64,000 nt of DNA, from contig JASKMD010000006.1 of the NCBI GenBank assembly GCA_030144725.1, positions 10,865,501-10,929,500 on the forward strand, in the 5' to 3' direction. The notes under the pieces were generated by a model. That model did not search any database. It was not told the DNA's origin and saw only the letters and a list, made by a program, of their open reading frames with translations. The position numbers were made by a program, and so were the translations under genes. Source of the stretch: Haematococcus lacustris. Taxonomy: Eukaryota > Chlorophyta > Chlorophyceae > Chlamydomonadales > Haematococcaceae. The stretch's first letter is position 1. Each line of letters begins with the position of its first letter. Positions 31,975 through 42,655 of the stretch are shown piece by piece.

Positions 31975-34367
31975 ATGGCGGCTTGCCTGCCGGCACTGCG
32001 TGTGCTGGAGGTGCCAGACGCCTTTCTGGACCACCCCACCCCTGCTGCCCTGCCGCCGCCCTCCCTCTACCCCTCATCACCCGCCATACTGCTGCTCCCC
32101 CCCCAGCAACCCTACCCAGGGCATCAACCCGGCCTTGGCCCTAGCTAGGCCCAGCACCCCCTCACCCCATGCCGCCTCCCCCCCCACCTGCAGCCGCCCC
32201 CACCCCCCCACCCCATCCCCCACCCCAGGGAGAGAGACCCCCCCCTGCTGCCGCCTAGACGCCCCTCGGCCCCCCTGTGGTTGGCGGCACCTGCAGCTGA
32301 GGTACAGGTGAGGTGCAGCTGAGGCGAGAGTGTTGGCAGCGGCGTATGGGAATTGTGCAAACCCACATCAACTACACTCAGTCAACACAGCTTGCTATGG
32401 GTGAAGCGCACACCACGTGGCAAAGGGTAGTGCAAGGGAAAGAACAAAGGGGAGGGGCAGGCCCTGACACCCCACCCCACCCCACCTATCGTGTGTGCCT
32501 GCCCCCATCCCACGCCACCCCCCCTGCCCTGCTCTGCCCCAAGCAGCGGGGCGCTCCTGTGCCCTGCGCCCCTCATGCAGTGGGGTGACCCAGCTGGCCT
32601 GCCTGCCGCTGCACTCCCTGACCCGGCCCTTCCTGGTGCCGCGCCTGACGCTGGCGGACCTGGCAGCGGATGACGCCGTGGCCCACCTGCGACACGCTGT
32701 GCATAACCTGGTGCGCAGAGCTCCACCCCCTGCGCATGTCCTTGCCACCACCCGCCTTAGTCCTGAGGCAGCAGCGCTGGACAAAGCAGGGTTGGTTGTT
32801 TGCTGTTGTCCACCTGGTGCACATGACGCGTGCCTTGCATGAGTGGTAAGCAGGACAACACTGTCAACACGGTGTGATCGCACATGCAAGGCAAGCACAA
32901 AGCCTTCAATAACACATACTCTGCAGTGAAGCAGCAACCCTAACAACATGAGATAGGGCAAGTACCCTGTTATACCCTGTGTGCTGATGTTGGTGTCATC
33001 ACCCCGCCCACCAGCCTGGTGTGCCTGCTGGGGCTTGAACCCCCAACCTCTGCACCTGCCCGCCCAGGTGTGCCACTGCCCAGTACTGGAGGTGCCAGAC
33101 GCCTTTCTGGACTTGTGTGTTTTCACCCACCTTGCACGCGAGACTGCCATGGCTGCCCCTCTGCTGCGCTGCCTGGGACCCCTGGCCCGCCACGTCACCC
33201 ACCTGCGGCTGTGGGCCTTGACCCTGGGGCAGCAGGAGGTGGAGGCACTGGGGGCGGCACTGGGAAGCACCCTGGTGGGTGGCAGGGGCGTGAGCTAGGC
33301 TTGTTAGGAGCTGCGTGAGGAGGAAGTGATGCGCGGGCAGTACCCGTATGTGCAGCTGGGCGTAGCAGGGCGTGGGTGGGTGGCAGGGGCTTGAGCTAGG
33401 GCTAGGGCTAGGGCTAGGGCTAGGGCTAGGGCTAGGGCTAGGGCTAGGGCTGGGGCTGGGGCTGGGGCTGGGGCTGGGGCTGGGGCTGGGGCTGGGGCTG
33501 GGGCTGGGGCTGGGGCTGGGGCTGGGGCTGGGGCTGGGGCTGGGGCTGGGGCTGGGGCTGGGGCTGGGGCTGGGGCTGGGGCTGGGGCTGGGGCTGGGGC
33601 TGGGGCTGGGGCTGGGGCTGGGGCTGGGGCTGGGGCTGGGGCTGGGGCTGGGGCTGGGGCTGGGGCTGGGGCTGGGGCTGGGGCTGGGGCTGGGGCTGGG
33701 GCTGGGGCTGGGGCTGGGGCTGGGGCTGGGGCTGGGGCTGGGGCTGGGGCTGGGGCTGGGGCTGGGGCTGGGGCTGGGGCTGGGGCTGGGGCTGGGGCTG
33801 GGGCTGGGGCTGGGGCTGGGGCTGGGGCTGGGGCTGGGGCTGGGGCTGGGGCTGGGGCTGGGGCTGGGGCTGGGGCTGGGGCTGGGGCTGTTAGTGGCTG
33901 CATGAGGAGGGGCACAGAGCAGGCAGCCCCTGTCATGCAGCTGAGCTCAGCAATACGCAACAAGGGTTGCAACCACGCTTGCGGCGTTGCCCATGCAGAT
34001 CAGGCAGCCCTGATAGCTTGAAGCTAGCTTGGGCAAAGGAGTGATTGAGCAGGGTTGAGTGTTGATGTGATGGGGGTGCCCCATGGCCTGAGTTTGCTTG
34101 CCACCTGCCGCCTGCCAGGCCCCGCCTGGCCACTGTTGCTTGCTTTGAGCAGGCCAGGCTGGACCTGGTGCACGTCAAGGTGTTGGAGGGCTTCTGGCCC
34201 TGCCTGCTGCCTTGCCTGCCGGCACTGCGTGTGCTGGAGGTGCAGCACTTCTGCTCAGGCGCCCTAGCCCCTCAGCACACGGCCCTGCTCAGCAGCCAAG
34301 CACAGGCAATGGGGCGCCCCTTCCAGCTGCTGCATTTGGCCTGGGAGGGCGGGGTTGCAGGGGTATA
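31975..34367 (+). CDS. LRR-like locus, unit 1 (exons unresolved)
   Basis: Three plus-strand segments repeat a leucine-rich motif: [17 protein letters not shown] near 31983, [16 protein letters not shown] near 33075, and [15 protein letters not shown] near 34205. A further stretch at 33150-33270 ([20 protein letters not shown]) fits an LRR. A TATA-like box precedes the first ATG. Frames change between segments, so several introns are needed and I could not join them with confidence; it may be decayed. A large hexamer minisatellite lies in one presumed intron. The last segment ends in TAG at 34365-34367. Confidence 0.35.
33394..33890. repeat. (TAGGGC)8 - (TGGGGC)n hexamer minisatellite, unit 1
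   Basis: Begins with about eight TAGGGC units and switches to about 75 TGGGGC units. It has two hexamers more than its counterpart at 40724-41208. The dipeptide open frames across it (Leu-Gly one way, Ala-Pro the other) are repeat artefacts. Confidence 0.95.
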
Positions 34368-34369
34368 GA

Positions 34370-35337
34370 CTGCAGCTGGGTAAGGGTGAGCAGGAAGGGA
34401 ATGATGCAGATGAAGGGTGGCAGGCAGTAAGGGTTTGAGGGATGGGGAGGGGGCAGCACAAGGCCAGGCAAGTAGTTGAGGTGCCAGAGAGTGAAGCTGG
34501 GGCAGCAGTGAGGGAGCTGGGGCAGCAGTCAGGGGGCTGGGGCATAAGAGATGGCATGGGGGCTGAGCAGGCATGGGGGCTGAGATCAGCACGAGCGATG
34601 CCAAGCAGTGTGAGCATGCGTAGTCCAGGTACCGGGAGTCCATGCACCAGTGCTTCTTTCCGTTTGCCAAGATGCGTGTTCTGTGCCACAGCAGGCTACT
34701 GCACCTGGGTCTTGGTGCTCGGTCTCGCAGCCGCTTGTAGTACAGACCAGGGTACTGCCTCCCTGCTTCTTGCACGACATCGACTCATGTGGCTGAGTCA
34801 GGAAGCAATCCAGGTTGGGAGGTTCGGCTGCATGCAGGTTACCTGTAAAACCTTGGGTGATAAGGCCGCCCACAGTATTGTAACCGTATGGCGGCATCAT
34901 GTGCACCAGTATTAGTCCTAGTCTGCTGTTGACAGGACTCAGCTCTTCCTACGCTCTTCTCATGCAACAACTGTAGCGTTCATCGTAACAGTGTGGCATA
35001 CATCATTCATGGCTATGCAACGTAACCATTCGCTATACTCATGATGCAAGCCGAGTGGGACAAGGTTCAGATGCAAGCCGCGAGGAAGGCAGACGCATAG
35101 CACGAGCTTACAACACTGCACAGCCCAGCACCAGGCTGGAACGAGCAGGCACGACGCGAGCACCACCCACAAAAATGATATTCGCCCTTATCACTATAAT
35201 CACACAGTTGTTCTACATTCCTACAATACGGCAGCACCAGGTTAGGTTGGCAGACCTTGACAAACAAGACAAGTTAGACTCCGGTTGACCTGACGCCTGG
35301 GACCGGGTCGCGAAAGCTGTCGCCGATCTCTTTAGCA
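34370..35337. other. 5' flank of mannanase copy 2
   Basis: No exon recognised. It should contain the mannanase promoter and leader; the DNA is near-identical to 41690-42655. Confidence 0.4.
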
Positions 35338-38325
35338 ATGGCACGCGACATCATGTTGCTGCTGGTTGTAGCTGCCCTGGCGATGACAGCACATGCCGCC
35401 TCCTTTGTGACGCGAAGCGGACACCAGCTTAGGGCAGACGGCAAACCATTGTAAGGTTCATCATATTGTACAGATTGTGGGCTTGTGTGCCGATAGCCGG
35501 ACTCAGTTCATCCCTGGTTCCTCTTCCCTACCTTGCAGCTACTTCCTTGGAGCGAACGCGTACTGGCTGCAAGGTAAGCGAGCGAGGCAGAGCATAGCGA
35601 AGAGGCCAGTCGACACTGCATTGCCGGCTTGCACAGCGAGCCTTGGACGCCCTCTGGCGAGCCTCGACGCGTACGACCCTTGCCTGTTTGGCTCGTTTGT
35701 GCAGATGCTGCCAAATATAATGATCGGCGAGGCGAAGTCGACAACTTCTTCAAGTGGGCGTCCTCTCCCAGCGGAGCTGGTTTGGATGCTCTTTCATCAG
35801 ACGAAGGAGGTGCCCTAGTGCTGTGTGTCCTGACTTGCAGGTACTGCAACAAGCGGGGGCTTACTGTCATTCGCATGTGGGGCTTCAACCATGGTGAGGG
35901 GCTGCTCGCCACCGCATATGTGAACGTGCTCAGTTCACAAGTCTGACACAATTGCTCCCTCCACACACGAAGGTTGCCCCTCGTCTAAAGGAGTGTATGA
36001 CCCAGCTCAGATGGCAGGCTACGACTACATCATCAACTCTGCAGCCCAGCATAACATCCGCCTTATCATTGCCCTGGGCAACACCTGGTCAGCATACCGC
36101 AGCCCTGAGGACTTCTTCCGCATAGCTGGGGTAGACCCAACAAACAAGACCCTGCTGGACTGGTATGGTTCACGTGCGCTTCGAGACTTGTACAAGGCGA
36201 GTTTGCCTGCTTTGTCCCATGTCCATTTGCAGCTGCCAGTGTTGGCCATCATTTGGCTCGCCTACTGTTCTAGGCACAGCATTCCTGTGCTCCATCATGC
36301 TGCATTGCGACGCACAGGACCACATTTGGAACATGGTGACCCGCAAGAACAGCATCAATGGCCGGGAATACCGTCAGGACCCCACCATCATGATGTGGGA
36401 CGTCATCAATGAGCCCAGGTGTGCCCACTTCCGCATGCAAGGCCCTGGTCCAAGCCCAAGGTCGCATACAATTGATACACTGTTGCAAATGACATCCATT
36501 GCTTGCCCTGCCTGCCCAGGTGCCCTGGGTGCACGCAACCATGGCAGCAACAGGTGCAGCTTTCCTTCATCAAGGTAAGGTGCTTGGGCTCAATAGTGGC
36601 TGCTCCTATCCTGCACCACCTGTTTCATGTTGCATGCCTTGTTTCCAGGAGATGGCAGACTGGGTAGAAGGCATTGCAACCCAGCAATTGGTTGCTGTTG
36701 GCACAGAGGGATACTACATGGACCCAGCCAATGTGCGGTACAACCCTGGAGCTGGCGCCTTCTGTGAGGGAGAGGATTGGTGAGTGTTGAGTGCAGTGGC
36801 TTCTCTTGTTCCCACAGCAGGCGATGCAATCATTGAGCGCCCCACCTGTCCATCTGTCCGCAGGGTTGCAATGAGCAGGATCAGCAGTGTGGACGTCACG
36901 ACCGCACACATTTGTGAGCAATAGCACTTGGCTTCCTCCCTCAGCTGGCTGACAGTAGTCAATAAGGCCGTGTGCTGTCATTGTCTTGCTGTGTCCTGAC
37001 CCCCTCGCTGATGCACTGGAACTGCTCTGCAGACGACAGGCAGTTAGAGGCTGTCCCACCTACCTGGCGCAGGTCAGTGATGCACCACATCACTGACTGA
37101 CATTCACAGCACACCTGGCTCTGGCATGAGCGTAAAAGCCAGCTCACCCACTGACGGCCTTCCTCCACCACTGCTTGTTGCAGCGCCAACTTTGAGGACG
37201 TCCTGAACTTCTTCCTTCAAAGCATGTCCAGCCATGAGCGCATGTCCCGCAGCGTGGGCAAGCCATACATCATGGAAGAGTTCAACTTGATCAGACCAAC
37301 CTACACGCCCGTGCAGCAAGCCATGCTCTTCCAGGTCCGTCCTCCAGCGCCTGACGTGTTGCTCCCATGGACAACCTAGTGCATGGCAACACACCTAGTG
37401 CATGGCGGGAGGAAGGCATGGCATGATGGAAGTCACATGAAAGACTGACTGCGATGCTCGTATGTCATGGGCGCAGATGGTGTATGACTACCTCTTGTGG
37501 AATGCCCAGCAAGGTGGCGCCTTCGCTGGTGCCATGTTCTGGAATGCAGGCACTGGGTCTAATGTCTATGATGACGGGTGAGCATCTGGACATCTCCACT
37601 GATAGGAAGCACTGCCAGCCAGACCACACATCTTTGCCCTGTCCGAGTCGACCTCAACTCGTGCCTGGGTGGGTGTGCGTTTGTTGTGCAGCTACAACAT
37701 CTACCTAGATGAGCCTGATGTTGCACCTCCTGTCGTCACCCCTACACCGTCTGGTGGCAAGCCCTCAACATCTGGCAGCAGCCTTGCCGCTACTCCCCAG
37801 CCAGTCCGCCAAGCTATTGTTGCTAACACAGAAGGTACAGGTCAAGAGCATGCCATGGCCGTGTATCAGTGATGCACATGCGTTGTCCAATGCACGAGAA
37901 CATGCCCTAGCAATGCAGCAGTGAATGACACATGCCTGCCCTCAGCGCTGCTAAGCTGCTCGATGCTGTGATACTGCCGTCCGCTGTCTGCAGGTTTGGA
38001 CAGCTTCCGTATGGGCAGCCAGCGGGAGGTTTGTGCTCAGGAGCAAGCTCGTTCAGGCTGGACTCCCTTCTGGACTGAGGCCTGGGCCAGGACTGTTGAT
38101 GTCAACGGCTACCAGCAGCGAACAGCGGGCAAGCGAGTGATTGACATCATAGGTGAGTCCTAGCAACCCATGATCATCAGCTGGCCACCCTCGCCTTGCT
38201 TCACCAGCACTATGCCTAGACTTTGCAGTGCTACTGAGTGTAGGTCAGCAGGTCAATAATGTCCCTGCTGCTGCCCTACCTGTGCAGGTCAAACCGCACC
38301 ACTCCTGCGCAAGTACTCTCAATGA
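35338..38325 (+). CDS. Secreted GH5 endo-beta-1,4-mannanase, complete copy 2
   Basis: Hydrolyses beta-1,4-mannan, likely in the cell wall. Fifteen exons: 35338-35450, 35539-35573, 35705-35753, 35841-35893, 35973-36196, 36318-36418, 36520-36574, 36649-36779, 36864-36913, 37033-37072, 37184-37334, 37477-37577, 37692-37834, 37994-38152 and 38288-38325. They join in frame to 480 residues. The first about 20 residues are a signal peptide (MARDIMLLLVVAALAMTAHA). FLGANAYWLQ, GLTVIRMWGFNHG, DPTIMMWDVINEPR (acid/base Glu190), VAVGTEGYY and KPYIMEEFN (nucleophile Glu316) are the plant/fungal GH5_7 series. The intron after exon 5 uses a GC donor. Residues after about 400 form a Ser/Thr/Pro linker and a short C-terminal tail of unknown role. 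A TGTAA signal lies at 38509. Confidence 0.93.
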
Positions 38326-38329
38326 TGGC

Positions 38330-39300
38330 AGGATGGCTGACCCCCGGCACCATAGTGTCCTCCGGTTGGCAGGATGTCTCTTCTAGGCTAGGTTTTCGAG
38401 TGGCTGTAGCTTTAGTTTTGCTTGTGGATAACTAGACAGATTACGGATTAAGCTTTATTACGTGTGCTTTGCTTATCTTGGCTAGCATTCTTGGCTCTCA
38501 CTGTACATTGTAAGTAAAGAAACCTAGCCATCACCTTGAGTGCTCCATAAGCGACTCACCTCATGGTTGTCCCTCATGACATTTGCCTTTTAAGCATGCC
38601 ACACTCCACTGATGTCCGTCCACGGTAGACCTGACCTCTGTGTCACACCCACAAGCACGACCTTGTCACTCAGCTAGTCATGCCGGCTGGGTATCACCAT
38701 CTTGCAGAAGGCCTGCAGCACAGACCTGGTATTGTTTAACTGGGAATCCTACTGGAAGTGCACGTTGCATATTCAAGGGAATATATATATATGGCGACTT
38801 ACACAGCTGTTAAGATGCTGGGGGGGTTCCTCTTAGGGTTGAGGACTTTCCGCAACTCACTTCGAGGCTTAGTGCACCGTCCAGGTGAGCACAGCTCAGC
38901 TGTGGACGGCCACCAGGAGCGTGGATTGCATCTACGGCAGCAGCTGCGCCACGACCAGCCCCAGCCAGAGGATAAGGTGCCCCCAGCAGGATGGGTGCCC
39001 CATGCTGGCCTGGCCTGACTCACCATCTGAAATCCTCAGGTACTTCTCATGTTGACCCCACTTTTCCGCACTTTCCCTCGGACGGCCGGAATGGTTGCAG
39101 GCACTTTGCAGGATCATGTGTTCCAGTCCAGCATTTATCTCAGGCATCCCAAAGTAACAGAAAATCTACCCCTGGTAATCAAGACGCCACCGCGTCTCAG
39201 CCACGTAGTTTCTCTTAATGTATCGCACATCCCCGGATAGAAGACTCCGTCAGCTAGACGGTGCAATGTTTAACATGAAATAGCGTGCAGTATATATAAG
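38330..39300. other. 3' flank of mannanase copy 2
   Basis: Counterpart of 31000-31970, with the TGTAA signal at 38509-38513 and the TATATATAAG box at 39291-39300. No coding exon recognised. Confidence 0.4.
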
Positions 39301-39304
39301 CGGG

Positions 39305-41685
39305 ATGGCGGCTTGCCTGCCGGCACTGCGTGTGCTGGAGGTGCCAGACGCCTTTCTGGACCACCCCACCCCTGCTGCCCTGCCGCCGCCCTCCCTCCAC
39401 CCCTCATCACCCGCCATACTGCTGCTCCCCCCCCAGCAACCCTACCCAGGGCATCAACCCGGCCTTGGCCCTAGCTAGGCCCAGCACCCCCTCACCCCAT
39501 GCCGCCTCCCCCCCCACCTGCAGCCGCCCCCACCCCCCCACCCCATCCCCCACCCCAGGGAGAGAGACCCCCCCCTGCTGCCGCCTAGACGCCCCTCGGC
39601 CCCCCTGTGGTTGGCGGCACCTGCAGCTGAGGTACAGGTGAGGTGCAGCTGAGGCGAGAGTGTTGGCAGCGGCGTATGGGAATTGTGCAAACCCACATCA
39701 ACTACACTCAGTCAACACAGCTTGCTATGGGTGAAGCGCACACCACGTGGCAAAGGGTAGTGCAAGGGAAAGAACAAAGGGGAGGGGCAGGCCCTGACAC
39801 CCCACCCCACCCCACCTATCGTGTGTGCCTGCCCCCATCCCACGCCACCCCCCCTGCCCTGCTCTGCCCCAAGCAGCGGGGCGCTCCTGTGCCCTGCGCC
39901 CCTCATGCAGTGGGGTGACCCAGCTGGCCTGCCTGCCGCTGCACTCCCTGACCCGGCCCTTCCTGGTGCCGCGCCTGACGCTGGCGGACCTGGCAGCGGA
40001 TGACGCCGTGGCCCACCTGCGACACGCTGTGCATAACCTGGTGCGCAGAGCTCCACCCCCTGCGCATGTCCTTGCCACCACCCGCCTTAGTCCTGAGGCA
40101 GCAGCGCTGGACAAAGCAGGGTTGGTTGTTTGCTGTTGTCCACCTGGTGCACATGACGCGTGCCTTGCATGAGTGGTAAGCAGGACAACACTGTCAACAC
40201 GGTGTGATCGCACATGCAAGGCAAGCACAAAGCCTTCAATAACACATACTCTGCAGTGAAGCAGCAACCCTAACAACATGAGATAGGGCAAGTACCCTGT
40301 TATACCCTGTGTGCTGATGTTGGTGTCATCACCCCGCCCACCAGCCTGGTGTGCCTGCTGGGGCTTGAACCCCCAACCTCTGCACCTGCCCGCCCAGGTG
40401 TGCCACTGCCCAGTACTGGAGGTGCCAGACGCCTTTCTGGACTTGTGTGTTTTCACCCACCTTGCACGCGAGACTGCCATGGCTGCCCCTCTGCTGCGCT
40501 GCCTGGGACCCCTGGCCCGCCACGTCACCCACCTGCGGCTGTGGGCCTTGACCCTGGGGCAGCAGGAGGTGGAGGCACTGGGGGCGGCACTGGGAAGCAC
40601 CCTGGTGGGTGGCAGGGGCGTGAGCTAGGCTTGTTAGGAGCTGCGTGAGGAGGAAGTGATGCGCGGGCAGTACCCGTATGTGCAGCTGGGCGTAGCAGGG
40701 CGTGGGTGGGTGGCAGGGGCTTGAGCTAGGGCTAGGGCTAGGGCTAGGGCTAGGGCTAGGGCTAGGGCTAGGGCTAGGGCTGGGGCTGGGGCTGGGGCTG
40801 GGGCTGGGGCTGGGGCTGGGGCTGGGGCTGGGGCTGGGGCTGGGGCTGGGGCTGGGGCTGGGGCTGGGGCTGGGGCTGGGGCTGGGGCTGGGGCTGGGGC
40901 TGGGGCTGGGGCTGGGGCTGGGGCTGGGGCTGGGGCTGGGGCTGGGGCTGGGGCTGGGGCTGGGGCTGGGGCTGGGGCTGGGGCTGGGGCTGGGGCTGGG
41001 GCTGGGGCTGGGGCTGGGGCTGGGGCTGGGGCTGGGGCTGGGGCTGGGGCTGGGGCTGGGGCTGGGGCTGGGGCTGGGGCTGGGGCTGGGGCTGGGGCTG
41101 GGGCTGGGGCTGGGGCTGGGGCTGGGGCTGGGGCTGGGGCTGGGGCTGGGGCTGGGGCTGGGGCTGGGGCTGGGGCTGGGGCTGGGGCTGGGGCTGGGGC
41201 TGGGGCTGTTAGTGGCTGCATGAGGAGGGGCACAGAGCAGGCAGCCCCTGTCATGCAGCTGAGCTCAGCAATACGCAACAAGGGTTGCAACCACGCTTGC
41301 GGCGTTGCCCATGCAGATCAGGCAGCCCTGATAGCTTGAAGCTAGCTTGGGCAAAGGAGTGATTGAGCAGGGTTGAGTGTTGATGTGATGGGGGTGCCCC
41401 ATGGCCTGAGTTTGCTTGCCACCTGCCGCCTGCCAGGCCCCGCCTGGCCACTGTTGCTTGCTTTGAGCAGGCCAGGCTGGACCTGGTGCACGTCAAGGTG
41501 TTGGAGGGCTTCTGGCCCTGCCTGCTGCCTTGCCTGCCGGCACTGCGTGTGCTGGAGGTGCAGCACTTCTGCTCAGGCGCCCTAGCCCCTCAGCACACGG
41601 CCCTGCTCAGCAGCCAAGCACAGGCAATGGGGCGCCCCTTCCAGCTGCTGCATTTGGCCTGGGAGGGCGGGGTTGCAGGGGTATA
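39305..41685 (+). CDS. LRR-like locus, unit 2 (exons unresolved)
   Basis: Near-identical copy of 31975-34367 with the same three LRR-type segments and a C-terminal segment ending in TAG. The hexamer minisatellite at 40724-41208 is again internal. The same caveats apply: no complete exon chain could be established. Confidence 0.35.
40724..41208. repeat. (TAGGGC)8 - (TGGGGC)n hexamer minisatellite, unit 2
   Basis: Counterpart of 33394-33890, shorter by 12 bp (two hexamers). This is the main length difference between the tandem units. Confidence 0.95.
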
Positions 41686-41689
41686 GACT

Positions 41690-42655
41690 GCAGCTGGGTA
41701 AGGGTGAGCAGGAAGGGAATGATGCAGATGAAGGGTGGCAGGCAGTAAGGGTTTGAGGGATGGGGAGGGGGCAGCACAAGGCCAGGCAAGTAGTTGAGGT
41801 GCCAGAGAGTGAAGCTGGGGCAGCAGTGAGGGAGCTGGGGCAGCAGTCAGGGGGCTGGGGCATAAGAGATGGCATGGGGGCTGAGCAGGCATGGGGGCTG
41901 AGATCAGCACGAGCGATGCCAAGCAGTGTGAGCATGCGTAGTCCAGGTACCGGGAGTCCATGCACCAGTGCTTCTTTCCGTTTGCCAAGATGCGTGTTCT
42001 GTGCCACAGCAGGCTACTGCACCTGGGTCTTGGTGCTCGGTCTCGCAGCCGCTTGTAGTACAGACCAGGGTACTGCCTCCCTGCTTCTTGCACGACATCG
42101 ACTCATGTGGCTGAGTCAGGAAGCAATCCAGGTTGGGAGGTTCGGCTGCATGCAGGTTACCTGTAAAACCTTGGGTGATAAGGCAGCCCACAGTATTGTA
42201 ACCGTATGGCGGCATCATGTGCACCAGTATTAGTCCTAGTCTGCTGTTGACAGGACTCAGCTCTTCCTACGCTCTTTTCATGCAACAACTGTAGCGTTCA
42301 TCGTAACAGTGTGGCATACATCATTCATGGCTATGCAACGTAACCATTCGCTATACTCATGATGCAAGCCGAGTGGGACAAGGTTCAGATGCAAGCCGCG
42401 AGGAAGGCAGACGCATAGCACGAGCTTACAACACTGCACAGCCCAGCACCAGGCTGGAACGAGCAGGCACGACGCGAGCACCACCCACAAAAATGATATT
42501 CGCCCTTATCACTATAATCACACAGTTGTTCTACATTCCTACAATACGGCAGCACCAGGTTAGGTTGGCAGACCTTGACAAACAAGACAAGTTAGACTCC
42601 GGTTGACCTGACGCCTGGGACCGGGTCGCGAAAGCTGTCGCCGATCTCTTTAGCA
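41690..42655. other. 5' flank of mannanase copy 3
   Basis: Same as 34370-35337 apart from a few substitutions. Presumed promoter and leader, no coding exon recognised. Confidence 0.4.

Larger units (their letters stand above)
28930..36258 (+). repeat. 7.3-kb tandem unit 1 (mannanase plus LRR-like locus)
   Basis: 7329 bp from mannanase intron 5 through the gene end, the intergenic LRR-like locus and the next mannanase start. Unit 2 follows head to tail at 36259. The two differ by a few substitutions, one single-base indel near 31742/39071 and two hexamers in the GGGGCT tract. Confidence 0.93.

Noticed and set aside
33304..33972. Ala-Pro and Leu-Gly dipeptide open frames over the hexamer tract (also 40634-41290)
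   Set aside because: They are products of a TGGGGC/TAGGGC repeat without stops, not genes.
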